Shown here piece after piece: positions 24,346 through 35,073 of a DNA stretch of 64,000 nt; within the stretch, counting starts at the first letter, position 1, and every line of letters begins with the position of its first letter. The stretch lies in contig JAODUO010000185.1 in the NCBI GenBank assembly GCA_025642075.2, positions 390,001 through 454,000 on the forward strand, in the 5' to 3' direction. Under the pieces are notes generated by a model, which saw nothing but the letters and a program-made list of their open reading frames with translations, did no database searches and was not told the origin of the DNA. The stretch is from Ridgeia piscesae. Taxonomy: Eukaryota; Annelida; Polychaeta; Sabellida; Siboglinidae. A program made the position numbers and the translations under genes.

Positions 24346-27300
24346 TCACACACACACACATATATTGCTTTGTAACATTATTTGATATAGCACCATCTAC
24401 TGACTGAAGTGTTAATTTTCAACAATCATGAAATTCATCAATTTCTCCATTAATTAACCCATTTTATCCAGAATACGATTCTAGTCGTAGTTACCCTTTT
24501 TATCCGGAATACGATTCTAGTCGTAGTTTGCGCTTGACACGGCTTCCCTGCACTCTGACGTTTTGGAATCCCATTGGCTGGTTAACACCGAATGACGTCA
24601 GTATATCGGGATCACTAGGAAACTCTTTGGGTATTTGCAGTAAAAAGCGGGTACCCCCAAGCTAAAGGGAAATCGAAGATGGCGTTGAGTCGCAATGATC
24701 GTTAAATGTTGACGTATTTTGAAGGATAACTCCGCTAATTTACTTCATACTGGTGATGACAAGAAGGCAGACAAGTGGATAGACGATATAAGATGGACGG
24801 TTATGGTATTTGATGCGACATTTGTCCGTGAAGACATACTTTGAAGCCATCGAAGTGAGTCAACCGACAACAGCATCCATTTTCGCCCACCTCGCTCCAC
24901 GCCGTATTTTTGGCGCCAAACAAAGTTAAGAATATTTCCAACAACGGTAACTACTTCATAAATAAAGTGATGTTGAAATGTTGAACAAAGTTGTTACTTT
25001 AGAGTACTTCTTTATTAGTTATAAGAAATGAGCCACAGAATTATACATCGTTGACAGAAAATATTTCAAAAATTTGCATAATTCCGCTCAGCGGCACCAC
25101 ACGTTGGCGATTCAGTCGACTGACGTGGGGGTATTACAAACAATTTTACATTATGAGATTATTATCCAAGATGTGTGGACAAGTTGTATACCTTTATTTT
25201 CAGCAGAGATTAATGCATAAAATAAACTGAACTTGCTCGTTGACATGTTGCTTCCTTCATGGCGAAAATGTCCGGTGAAAAGTAATGTGACAAACCTCAA
25301 CGTAGGTTTGAATTTATTAGGCATGTTTTGCCATATGCCACATATAATATATATGATAAAACTATGAGTTTATCGATGCGACTGTATAGTTTATTTTATC
25401 TACTTTCTAAAGGTATATCACATTTAAAAATTGATTGAGAAATAATAAAGTTATGTCCATTTTAAATGAAGGCATGTCATTTTTTAATGCCGACAGATTG
25501 GTTTGAGGAAATGATCAGGAACTGGCTGCAACTCGTCTGCACTAGCTTCAGGATAAAATGGGTTAATTAATCAACAGCAAACATAACATTGACATAAAAA
25601 CTTCCCAATCTCAATAATTATCAGGAAAATCTAGGTTGTTAAACGCAAAAATTACAAGATGGGTAAATTGTGGAAAAACACATCCGCAAGGACGGTGAGG
25701 CAATGTACCGTGATACTGGTGGCGGTGACTGGCGGGCAAGGTAGTAGTCTGGTGGAGGGCGTGCATAGGGGTCTCTCTCACGCACATAGTAGGGGTCCCG
25801 GGCAGGGCGCACCAACGCCCTCTCGTAGGGATCAGCATAGGGTCGGTACCGATCGACTGCCGGGTAAGCTCGCTCCCTGTAGTAGGGGTCGTAGGGGTCA
25901 CGACTGTATATTGGTGGTTCGCGGTATCGGGCGTAGGGTGGGGCTACGGTGCCGGGGTAGTAGGACGCAGTTGCAGGTCGCTCCTCTGTCTTGGGATACG
26001 GTCGACGTGGCCTGGATGAAACATCCCACATTAAACACCAGAATGGAATATTTGAAATGGGTTTATATCATGCAAATCTTACGTAACTAGGACCAGTTCT
26101 ATCACCTGCAGAAAATGTGTCATGAAAAGCAACTCTTACATAACATGTGCTATTTATTCAAAATGCTAAACAAAGTTACGCAGTTGTTGCATAATGTGCC
26201 TCATACCTATTTCTAAACTGCAATAAGAGTCGTTAAAACATTCTGAGATGAAAACCTACCTGCATCTTACTGTTAATATTTTGTCGTTTATATAAACATT
26301 TCCTTAACCACCATGTAGGATTCAGCTATATATTTTCAAGTCATACTTTTGCACTATTATTTCTGAACACAACTAACTGGTTCAAGTATTTATTATAATT
26401 ACAATAGGAAAATATTCAAGGAGAATACACTATTTAAGGAGGCCAAAAATAGGAGACAGAATGTTGTCTACAGAGTTAAGATCTAGAAAAAGTCAACACT
26501 GCCTGAACTGTCACCCACCCCAACGGACAATCCCTCGACCTGCAAACAAAAAGACAAAAATTATTACATGTAGCCACTAACGAAATTGTTAATGTAAAAG
26601 TTTACTGGCTCTGGGTTAAACAAGGGCAGAGATAGGGAACTGACACTCAGTGAGACTGATTGAGTTACCGACAGATTCCATCCATTAAATTCCTCGTTGC
26701 TTCCGTATTGACAGATATGGGACCATTGGCTTTTAGTCTCTCTTCCAACAAACATAAAATTGGTAAGTTCTTATAAAGCGCAATGTTTCATCCACAGGAC
26801 TGCTCCTAATGCTCCACGTCCGACCCCCGGGCTGATTTCTCCTACAGAATTGCATTTCAACTTCTCTGGGAAGAATTCAGCAACACTGTCTAAAGACTAT
26901 TTACACACAAATACACATCACTGTCTATAGCCAGGTACTCATTCCTACAGATGAGTGGACTGGAGCCACGTAGAGTGGATGAACTCCCCCAAGGCTTGAT
27001 ATGACAGCACAGGATTCAAACCATGGTTATATCATTTGAGAGTTCAATATTTTACAGTTCTAACCACTGTGACACACGGTCAATGTGGAATGAATGAAAC
27101 TGCCCAGTTTTTGAAACTGCAGTAAGTGGACTCCAGCCCCGCCCCCAAACAGGCTATTGTTCTAGTTGCTGACAACAGTGTTGACTCAGCATGAATATTG
27201 GTACCGGATTCAGTTAAATTCATATTGTAAATAAAGTTCAAAATGCATTTGAGAATCCACTGTGTTCTCTTGTGGAGCTTTCTTCGTCTTCTCAGCACCT

Positions 27301-30300
27301 TCATCAGCGTTGGACTACTTGTTATTCATTCGTCATGTGACTCCACGAAGATCGCGAGAAGGTTGTGCCTGGAATCTCGACTGATCGCTGGCCTCCATGT
27401 TCTTGAGTGCCTCGCTGATTTTTCTTTTCCTCGCCAGAAGTTGTTACTACTGGTGAGCACTGCCGCATCTTTGGCAGTGATGTAGAACAGTCACATGACG
27501 ACCAGTAACCAGCAGTCCAACACTGACGAAGGTGTCAAGAAGACACAGAAAACTCCACAGGAGAACACAGCGGACTCAGAAAAGTGTCTTGAACTTTATT
27601 TACAACATTGTGGTTGTTGTGTTTCTACTCACCAGTGGCCAGTCTTGCCGCATCTGTAGCACTCGTTGACATTGTTCCCCATGCCTGGCTGCTGGCGGAC
27701 CTTACTTGTCGACAGCTGAAACATGACAGTGCACTCACAATTAAATAAAAATTATGTGACAATGCTTAATTCAATGCATAAGTATATCATAATTAACTCT
27801 TCCCTATATCTCAGTGCCGTGAATATTCAACATACCCTAGACAGCTTTCTTGTCACCTTCAAATTGTAACGTATATTTTCAGATAATTGATGTTATTTTA
27901 CAACATTAATTTTATGATGAACTTGACAGTGGCTTGATTCATGGCTTGAAATCCTAAAATGATGAGATACTGTTACGCACCAATATTTGATGCCTGTGAA
28001 TCCATGGTGGAAAATTTGAACATTTGAAAATAACTAACTGCTATGAATGATTATAGTCCTTTTAATAGATGCATCATCCAAAATGTTGTTGTTTCCCATT
28101 AACAAATGCTCACCTTACTGGTGCACCTCGGAACATAAAAAAATGTTACCTGTACTGTGATTTTGCTGCCGTTGAAGTCTGATGAGTTGAGGCCATCTAC
28201 GGCCAGCTGTGCCTCGTCTGCACTCTCCATGTGCTAAAACATCAGATGCTTATGCACTCAATATCCACACCATGTTTACAAATATAGTAGCACATACAAT
28301 CAATATGTGACCAGCCCCGGCAAATCATATAAAAAAAATACCTGTCTAGGTCACATTTCCCATTATTTGTGTTCGTCGAACAGAAATGCATATCCTTTTA
28401 TAAGCTCACCTATCAGTGGGCAGTTAATTTTTGTTAATAACTTTAATGTAATATCGTCACCTCAGTGCAATAAGGTTGCAACTGACATTTTTCTCAAATC
28501 TGGATTTTTGCAGTTCTGAAGTCCCATAGTACATGTCTACTTAGTGTAAGAATTTTATATCTGCACTCCCAGCCTATTTGTCTGTAGAGCCCAATTAAAA
28601 AAGTTGTATCTACAGAGGAGTGAAATCACTCCGTGCAACAAGGTTGTATCTGCCACTTACAACCTTGTTGCCTGGGACACTGTCAGCCACCATGCTGTGG
28701 ATATGTCCTAGCAGTCCAGCAGGTACTAATTAGCATAACTAACAAACAAACCAAGTAAAAAAAACACTGAAAAAAATAATATAGCTCACATCCCCTCTTA
28801 CATCAACAGTTCTTTCTAAATTATAATAACTGATTATGTAATATGCTTAACGGAACTCCACAGATATTCCAGCCAGTCTAGATTCCAAGTGATCAGTGTA
28901 GACTCCTGTCTACCAACTCATCAGTGTTAGCGGCATGTATATTGTATTAATTAATCTCCTTGATCATACACTTCATTACGTCTCATATCTGTATATAATG
29001 TACTTTTGGTCAAATTAATTATTCTCATTCTGTATACCGCCTTCTACATCTAAACTAACTTAACTATATTGTTTAAGCCATCCAGCAGTAGTGCCATGTG
29101 TTCTGCCAAATATGTTGGAAGAAAAGTATCTACTGAAATACTGTTAATAAATAACATGTGTTTATACATGGAGAGGCTAATTACAAAGTGATCAGGCTTA
29201 TCTGTCTTATCACAATGGCAAGGCCTACTGTTGGTTTAAGCCCTGACCACCTGCAAGTGACACCCCCTTGTCCACCCCTTGGAACCATATGTACCATTAA
29301 TATGCAGTCAGCAAAATCATTGATTATTTGTATACTCTTCCCAGTTCCAGTATGTGTAAGCCCCACTGGGCTTGTGTCGATGTGTGCTTACCCCTGGGGT
29401 AGATGTAAAGTAAAGTGGATGGAATCAAACCTGTTTCACATCAGAGCTGATGATCCAAATGCTCTCTACCTGAAGTATGCCTTTGACAGTGGCTTTGTTC
29501 GTATGGATTTACTTTAGCATAGCATAGCAGGCGATCAACACCAAACCCTAACCTGGTACATATGTACACAGCCTGCTGCCAAGTACAAGGATCTTCAGAT
29601 CCTGTGCACTTCGAGGCCGATTCTTTTTCTATTATTTTCAATTATAATTATAACCATAACTTTAAATTACATTATAGATTATTCTTGTATGTTATTATGA
29701 TTAATGTTTACATACTATTTTAATGAATTTATCTGTATTTAATTTCTCTACTTCTGTAGTTTATATTTTTATGACGAAAGCTGCAAAATCAATTTCCTAG
29801 TCCGGGACAATACAGTTTTATTGTATTGTATTGTATTCTAAGTCACTGAAGCATAAATGAACTCAAGCATGACAATGTCATTCCAACCAGACACAATGTG
29901 AATGTGTGACGTGTCACCAGGTTTGTTAATATGACATTCAGTAATGTATTTAATGTTATGCAACAATATCCTGTGAATAGATCTGAACTGACATCTGATC
30001 TGAAACTTTACTGCATTTTATGAATAATTGGTATTACCCTATGGTATATGAAAGTGCAAGCATAAATATATACATTTAGATACATAAAAGTGTCAAGACA
30101 TAAGAAATATGACTAATACTGTAACAATTGTCGGTTTGTTATTAAAATAATAGTTGATCATCAAAGGTTGTATCTCCATTTCCATTGGGGAGTTTGTTGT
30201 GGAACTCCGTGCAATAAGGTTGTAACTACACTATTGACCTATTTTACAGTATTGCATAATATTATTTTGTTTAATGCATACACCAAATAAAATATATGTA

Positions 30301-33300
30301 GGACATCTATATGCATACACAACAATAACACTGTATGCAAGTTATTTAGGACACAGTATCAAATGAAAATCTTCTTTTGCTTCTCCTGCACAATTACCAA
30401 AATGCAGATACAACCTTATTGAACTGAGGCGATGATATAATCAATGCATAAATGTGCAAGACCCAATTTCAAAAAACTTCACTTGTCATTAATGATAACA
30501 TGTACTAGAAAAATGTCTGAGATACTGTTTTGACCATTCCAAAATATTGGTGTAGTTCTGATGATGTATCCCCGGAAGAAGTACATACTGTTACTGGGAA
30601 AATAATGTCTCAGGCAATGTTAATCAACATGACGACTTGTTCTGTAGTTACTAGAACTTTGTATGGACCACTCTTCTGTTTTTACATTTGTCTTGGCACA
30701 GAAATATCCAAGTACATGAAACTGTAGATGTGCCTGCCATCTAAGCCTACAATACTGGTTCCTATTCGACCTATGGAGTTATGTTGACATGACCATTATA
30801 ATGAACTACACAGACTAAATGAAAAAGCACAACAACCATTGACACTGTCAGATGACCAAGTTCCACCTGAGAATGTGAACAATATTACCACACATATTAA
30901 ACTGGCATATTCTTACCACAAATGCATAATTCCGTACAATGTCGCACTCGGTAACTTTTCCATATTTCTCAAACGACTCTAACAAATCTTGTCGTCTGCA
31001 TGTCTCTGGCAGGTTGCCAACGTAAATTTTTGTTGGGATCGTCCTGTAAATATAAACATACCACAGAAGTGTCATGATTAAGTTCTAGATGTTAGAACAA
31101 GCATCATCACTGTTGTAAACCTGTACAATGGGAGTTCTAAAAAACAGTGAAAATAAACTTGAACTAGTAATGAAAAAACTAAATTGCGTATATTTACTAG
31201 TGTAATATACAAAACATAAAATGACAGTCTGTGGGCATTAAGGATGGGATGAATCTGGAATTCCATTCAAATCAAATATCGACTCGAAAATCCTCAAAAT
31301 TTTGAATACGAATCGAATACAAACATTCAGCGGCCTCAAATTTGATTAGAATACTGAACGGTGTCGAGATGTCTTGCTTAACACGGCGTCATCCCGTGGA
31401 CAAGTCCATGCCGGAGTCATCAGCATCGATTTTTTTGTTTACTTTCTGATCTAACCATGAAAACGACTTCTTACAATCGCCAAACTTATCTTCAAGTCTT
31501 ATGTACTACACATACACACATTAAGTTAGAAAATTAAATCATTTACATTCCTGTAAAGAATAAAATTAAGAAAACAAACTCGCGCAAAACTCGACATGAT
31601 CTACAGCAGCTACACAGAGCTCGGCGCTTACTGTAACATTAGTAATTTATATCACAGGCATTGCTAAATAAATGGTCTTCACAAATCCCTCTGTTATGCT
31701 AACTTTAAAGTAACCATGATCGTAACTAAGCCTAAGCTAACTTCAACTGTTCTTATACTTAAACTTACCTGAAACCCCAACATTAACCCAACACTGCTAA
31801 GTGCTAACAAAAGAATTCTCGACATATTACCGATATTATTGCCAGCAAGTTTTACACTAGTTAGTTTATTCGTTTAATGTTAGTGATTTTATTTTGTAAC
31901 CTAGTGTGTGCATATGTAAGCATATAAGATATGCAGTCTGTTTCATAGTTAAGTCAGAAAGTAAAAAAATTCCAGGTCTGATTTTGCGGCAGAGAATATA
32001 AAGGAACACTTTTGAGTGATATTCATTTATACAGCGAATAGTGAGAAAACGTTCGTGTATTCGAAAACAAATGAAATATTCATTCCTTCCTTAGTGGGCA
32101 TATATTAGCAAAAGTAAGTATTATGTCATAATATATAAAATAGTATCTAATATTTTTTTATTAATCTGACCAGTTTTTGCTCTATCAGAAAATGTAGTTA
32201 AAAATTGGGATTACAATTTGTCACACATGCATCTATAGTTTATGCGCTTATATTTTTATACATGTATATTTTAACTAGCCCGTGTGCGAGTTAACATATA
32301 CTTGTCTACCACCAAATTTGGGACTGGAAAAAAATGGATCCTTCACAATTTAATGACCAGAATTTTTTTATTATGTTTCTTTCTAAATGGCTGAACTATA
32401 ATGCTGACATTGCAAAATTGTGTTTCTTATTAAATAACTGGCTCTGCTGTCAACACGCAATTGTATTTTTAGTCTGCCAGTCTGTGGTAGATGCTCCAAT
32501 AGTCCAATCATTTGAAGAAAAACTTGGTACATATTGAAAAAATCATCATATAAAAACAGATTTTATTGCACCACCTCTTTTCTGGATTGTGTCACCCCCT
32601 GATGCATGCACAGTCACAACACAATATTAAAGATAGAGCTGGCACAAGAGGCAGGAATGCCTAACACTTGCCAGAAATTGGATTATGTCAGCTTTGGGGC
32701 GCACAGCCTATCCAGACCAGTCCACTAATATCAAATAGGTGTCTAGTATCGCAGCTTTATGCAATACACACACCCTAACCCCGCTTCTATAATAGTAGAG
32801 ACAGCAAAACGTAGCATGATGCATTATGCAATACAGTTATACAACCACCGGAACCTAGTACTCCTCCGTTATTATTATCACGTGAAAATGAAAGCGCAAT
32901 TTGGGATTGCACTGAAAGCGAAACTGTGTTAAGCCTACTTAAATTGAACAGCGTCTGCATTTTCAGCAAAATGCGCCTAAAATAATCGTGTATGGGTTCT
33001 GAACAATTGGTGCGCTGCGTATAATTTGACGTAATGTCTTTCTTTGTCAACACAATAACAATGCGACGGAAAGCCAAGCATGATGATGAATCATGATGAA
33101 GCTGTAATTTCAGAAGCCTCCAATTCCGCGGTAAGTTCGTCGCGCTGTTGATCTATTTGACAATTTGTTGGACTCAGCCTGCCTAACCTATGTTTACTAT
33201 ACTTTCACAGAAATGTACATTGTACTTCTGGCCAAAAATCAATCAAACACATAAGTGAATTGACGTAGAATTTATCAAAAGATTCATAGCAAGACACAAA

Positions 33301-33321
33301 CCTTCCCTTACGAGCCGCCAT
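23885..33321 (-). CDS. LARK/RBM4-like RNA-binding protein (RRM plus CCHC zinc knuckle)
   Basis: Seven minus-strand exons join in phase and give 224 residues: 33321-33302 (MAARKGR), 31043-30917, 28233-28150, 27715-27633, 26539-26519, 26011-25709 and 23921-23885 (TGA). Residues about 10-77 are one RRM, with RNP2 IYVGNL and RNP1 NYAFVHME. Then comes the LARK/RBM4 linker ([13 protein letters not shown]) and a CCHC knuckle, [14 protein letters not shown], whose last part is on a 21-nt microexon. The tail is rich in Tyr, Arg and Pro ([14 protein letters not shown]). Known relatives bind mRNA to control splicing and translation; RBM4 and Drosophila LARK have two RRMs, so one RRM here is a difference. 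The stop TGA is embedded in a strong GTGAGT donor at 23889, so exon 7 may also splice onward to an unseen exon. Transposons fill the introns. Confidence 0.82.
24297..24341. repeat. (TA)n microsatellite
   Basis: About 22 TA dinucleotides followed by a short CA run, in the last intron of the LARK/RBM4-like gene. Confidence 0.97.
24458..25562. mobile_element. piggyBac-like non-autonomous element, 1105 bp
   Basis: The left end CCCATTTTATCCAGAA and the right end TTCAGGATAAAATGGG are near-perfect terminal inverted repeats. Both are flanked directly by TTAA (24454-24457 and 25563-25566). A TTAA target duplication with termini starting CCC is the signature of piggyBac. A subterminal direct repeat (GAATACGATTCTAGTCGTAG) occurs twice at the left end. 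No transposase frame was found inside, so it would need enzyme supplied in trans. It sits in the last intron of the LARK/RBM4-like gene. Confidence 0.82.
26921..27077 (-). mobile_element. tRNA-derived SINE, diverged copy 1
   Basis: Homologous to 58494-58659 over its length: CTGTCTATAGCCAGGTACTCAT, a CCCCCAAGG block, then CAGCACAGGATTCAAACC and a weak A-box end. The B-box is mutated here (GGTTTGAATCC on the minus strand). It lies in an intron of the LARK/RBM4-like gene. Confidence 0.65.
27223..27609. repeat. Long inverted repeat (foldback), ~120-bp arms
   Basis: The left arm from 27223 (TGTAAATAAAGTTCAA, then CTGTGTTCTCTTGTGGAG, CGTTGGACTAC, GTCATGTGACT) is matched in reverse complement by 27489-27609 with scattered mismatches. 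The spacer is about 140 bp. The right arm ends 24 bp from the exon 27715-27633 donor of the LARK/RBM4-like gene. On the minus strand it brings an AATAAA hexamer to within about 45 nt of that donor. Confidence 0.82.
28452..30437. mobile_element. 2-kb element with ~40-bp imperfect terminal inverted repeats
   Basis: The left end 28452-28491 contains CCTCAGTGCAATAAGGTTG. The right end 30399-30437 contains CAACCTTATTGAACTGAGG, and the two pair over about 40 bp. Internal subterminal motifs repeat the same core: CCGTGCAACAAGGTTGTA near 28631, where it also forms a 13-bp hairpin at 28636-28670, and CCGTGCAATAAGGTTGTA near 30207. No transposase frame was recognised inside. A LINE tail at 29780-29834 is nested within. 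The superfamily is unknown. It lies in an intron of the LARK/RBM4-like gene. Confidence 0.7.
29780..29834 (+). mobile_element. L2-like LINE 3' tail
   Basis: AATCAATTTCCTAGTCCGGG, then ACAATACAGTTTTATTGT and short ATTGT tandem repeats, is the typical 3' end of L2-type LINEs. I cannot find a coding part upstream, so this is a short 5'-truncated copy, or its 5' part is too decayed to see. Confidence 0.55.
31044..32877. other. First intron of the LARK/RBM4-like gene, no inserted element recognised
   Basis: Sequence lying between exon 2 and the promoter of the minus-strand gene. I see no exon, array or element ends that can be supported. The 67-codon plus frame at 32334-32537 has no domain. Confidence 0.45.
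32878..32925. promoter_or_regulatory. E-box and two IRF/ISRE-like sites
   Basis: TCACGTGA (32878-32885) is a perfect palindromic E-box. GAAAATGAAA (32884-32893) and GAAAGCGAAACT (32914-32925) match the IRF element GAAANNGAAA, the second being a full ISRE core GAAANNGAAACT. They lie 155-200 bp upstream of a possible plus-strand first exon (33080) and about 400 bp inside the first intron of the minus-strand gene. Sequence match only. Confidence 0.4.
33080..33130 (+). CDS. Possible first coding exon of a divergent gene
   Basis: ATGATGATG opens a 17-codon frame ([14 protein letters not shown]) that runs to a consensus donor GCG|GTAAGT at 33131, phase 0. It lies on the opposite strand from the LARK/RBM4-like start at 33321, so the two transcripts would overlap at their 5' ends. 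No partner exon was identified downstream, so it is a candidate only. Confidence 0.28.
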
Positions 33322-33371
33322 GCTGTTTGACTAACAAAATGGCGGGTGTTCAGTGTCGCCACCTATCGGGG
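33314..33371 (-). promoter_or_regulatory. 5' UTR and start-codon segment, copy A
   Basis: This contains the ATGGCGGC start of the LARK/RBM4-like gene and upstream TTTTGTTAGTCAAA and GATAGGTGGCGACACTG. The same block recurs in the same orientation at 33949-34009. Copy A carries the good exon with its phase-correct donor. Confidence 0.65.
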
Positions 33372-33414
33372 CCCCCACCTATCTAACAAAATACATTGAA
33401 CATACATCTTAACG

Positions 33415-33931
33415 AAATCAGTCGCATGTCGCCAACATAGATTTTCCGTAAATACCGTTTTGGTGAAAAATTGCGATTCCAACAATTTTGAGATTTTCCC
33501 TGAATACAATTCCTTAGTATTCATTTTATCAGTTGCCACCATTGGTAATGTCTGTTTAAGTCTGTTTTACGTATTTTGGTGACATGTGCGGTTTACCGCT
33601 AAATTTTGGACGATTTATTTTCTAACCAAATCTTGTTTTCATATTAACACAATGTCTTTAGAATGCCATTATCTTTTAATGTTCCGAATTCCAGTAAGAT
33701 ATGTCCATGGTAACTAAGGTACATTTCATGAAACATGACAAATAACTGTGAAGCCTTTGAAGGCGGTTTTCTCAGTTTGATGGTTTCTACCCCATACATG
33801 TTTGGCGAGCCGTAACTTCACTTATGATTGATGTATATTCTTACATTATACATCATGTGAAAGCTGCGACTGCGCTCTTTCCAATGGTACCAATAACTCA
33901 ATTTAGAAAATTTCCGACATGCGACTGATTT
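33415..33931. repeat. Inverted repeat pair between the duplicated promoters
   Basis: AAATCAGTCGCATGTCG at 33415-33431 and its exact reverse complement at 33915-33931 bracket about 480 bp with no coding content. They may be the ends of an inserted DNA element. Confidence 0.6.
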
Positions 33932-33948
33932 TGGTAACGCCGTCAAAA

Positions 33949-34009
33949 GCCGCCATTGACCATAGACTTTGACTAACAAAATGGTGTGTGCGCAGTGTCG
34001 CCACCTATC
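33949..34009 (-). promoter_or_regulatory. 5' UTR and start-codon segment, copy B
   Basis: A direct-repeat copy of 33314-33371, again with ATGGCGGC, TTTTGTTAGTCAAA and GATAGGTGGCGACACTG. Here the ATG (33956-33954) leads into a 16-codon frame (MAAFDGVTKISRM...) that stops. It could be an upstream alternative promoter or a dead duplicate. Confidence 0.6.
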
Positions 34010-34863
34010 TTACTAATAAATACTAACTGAACATTAATTATAATTTCTTGGCCATTTTACACGATACGGAGACATAATGGGAAGAAAGAAGGGACCACGG
34101 AAGACGGAAATTATAATAAATAAAGCTTTATTGCCATTTTCAACATGCATTACATGTTAAATTGGAATGTAGTCTGATATACAATGTACGTAATATGTTC
34201 TTTAAAATAATAAAAACATTATTAGTTTGATCTAATAAATACATAACATATAACATATCTGAGATATCTTTTAAAATAATAGATTATCTATTTAAAAATA
34301 ATTGTTTTAAGCTAGTTAATAAATAAATAAATATTTAAAAAACAAAATCCTTTAAAATTATAAATTATCTTCTAAAAATATTATTTTAAGTTAGCAAACA
34401 TTATAAGAGCTCTAAAATGTCATTTAAAATTATATTTACAATTGAACTATATGTAAAATTGAATTATATTTATATTGAATGCGTCCAAATAAGTGCGACG
34501 GCACGGGGGTAAAAAATATTTCTTAAGTAATTTGTTTTCGTACGGATGCTTCTCAAACGTTTGCCTGACGGTAATAATTCGGACTCATCTGAGTTCGTCA
34601 CCAGCCCTTCTAATGTGGTGTCATCTGCGAAGTTTAAAAGTTGCACGGAGGGGTGATGGGAAACACAGGGAGTATAGCAGCGGGGAAAAATATAAGGACA
34701 CGTCTCTGAGGAGTCCCATTGTTCAAGATAATAGTGCAGGAGACAACACCGTTCATTCTAACCAAAATTGATTGCTGTAATAAAAAGTCCAGAAGCCAAT
34801 AACACATTGATGAGTCTAGTGACAGCAGATGAAGTTTGTCGAACAGGATGACTCCAAGTGCTG

Positions 34864-35040
34864 TGTTATGTCTTATAACAAAAACTAATATAATACAGAG
34901 ATAACTCACATTGTGCCAAAACCAGTTTAATCACTCGACAACCGACTTTCGTAACTGTGCCGTATAATACAGCCGCTGTGATTGGTCAAGTCCCATGAAG
35001 TCCATTTAAAATACCGGCAAGTGCCGCACGGTACCTAACA
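34864..35040 (-). repeat. Gypsy 3' LTR
   Basis: 177 bp; on the minus strand it starts TGTTAGGTACCGTGC and ends AAGACATAACA (TG...CA). It differs from the 5' LTR at two positions in the part compared by eye. Confidence 0.96.
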
Positions 35041-35060
35041 CTTCCCCCTTTTTTTCTTTG
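35041..35060 (-). other. Gypsy polypurine tract
   Basis: On the minus strand AAAGAAAAAAAGGGGGAAG lies directly against the 3' LTR, where plus-strand DNA synthesis is primed in this class of element. Confidence 0.9.
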
Positions 35061-35073
35061 TGTCCGAGTGTCT

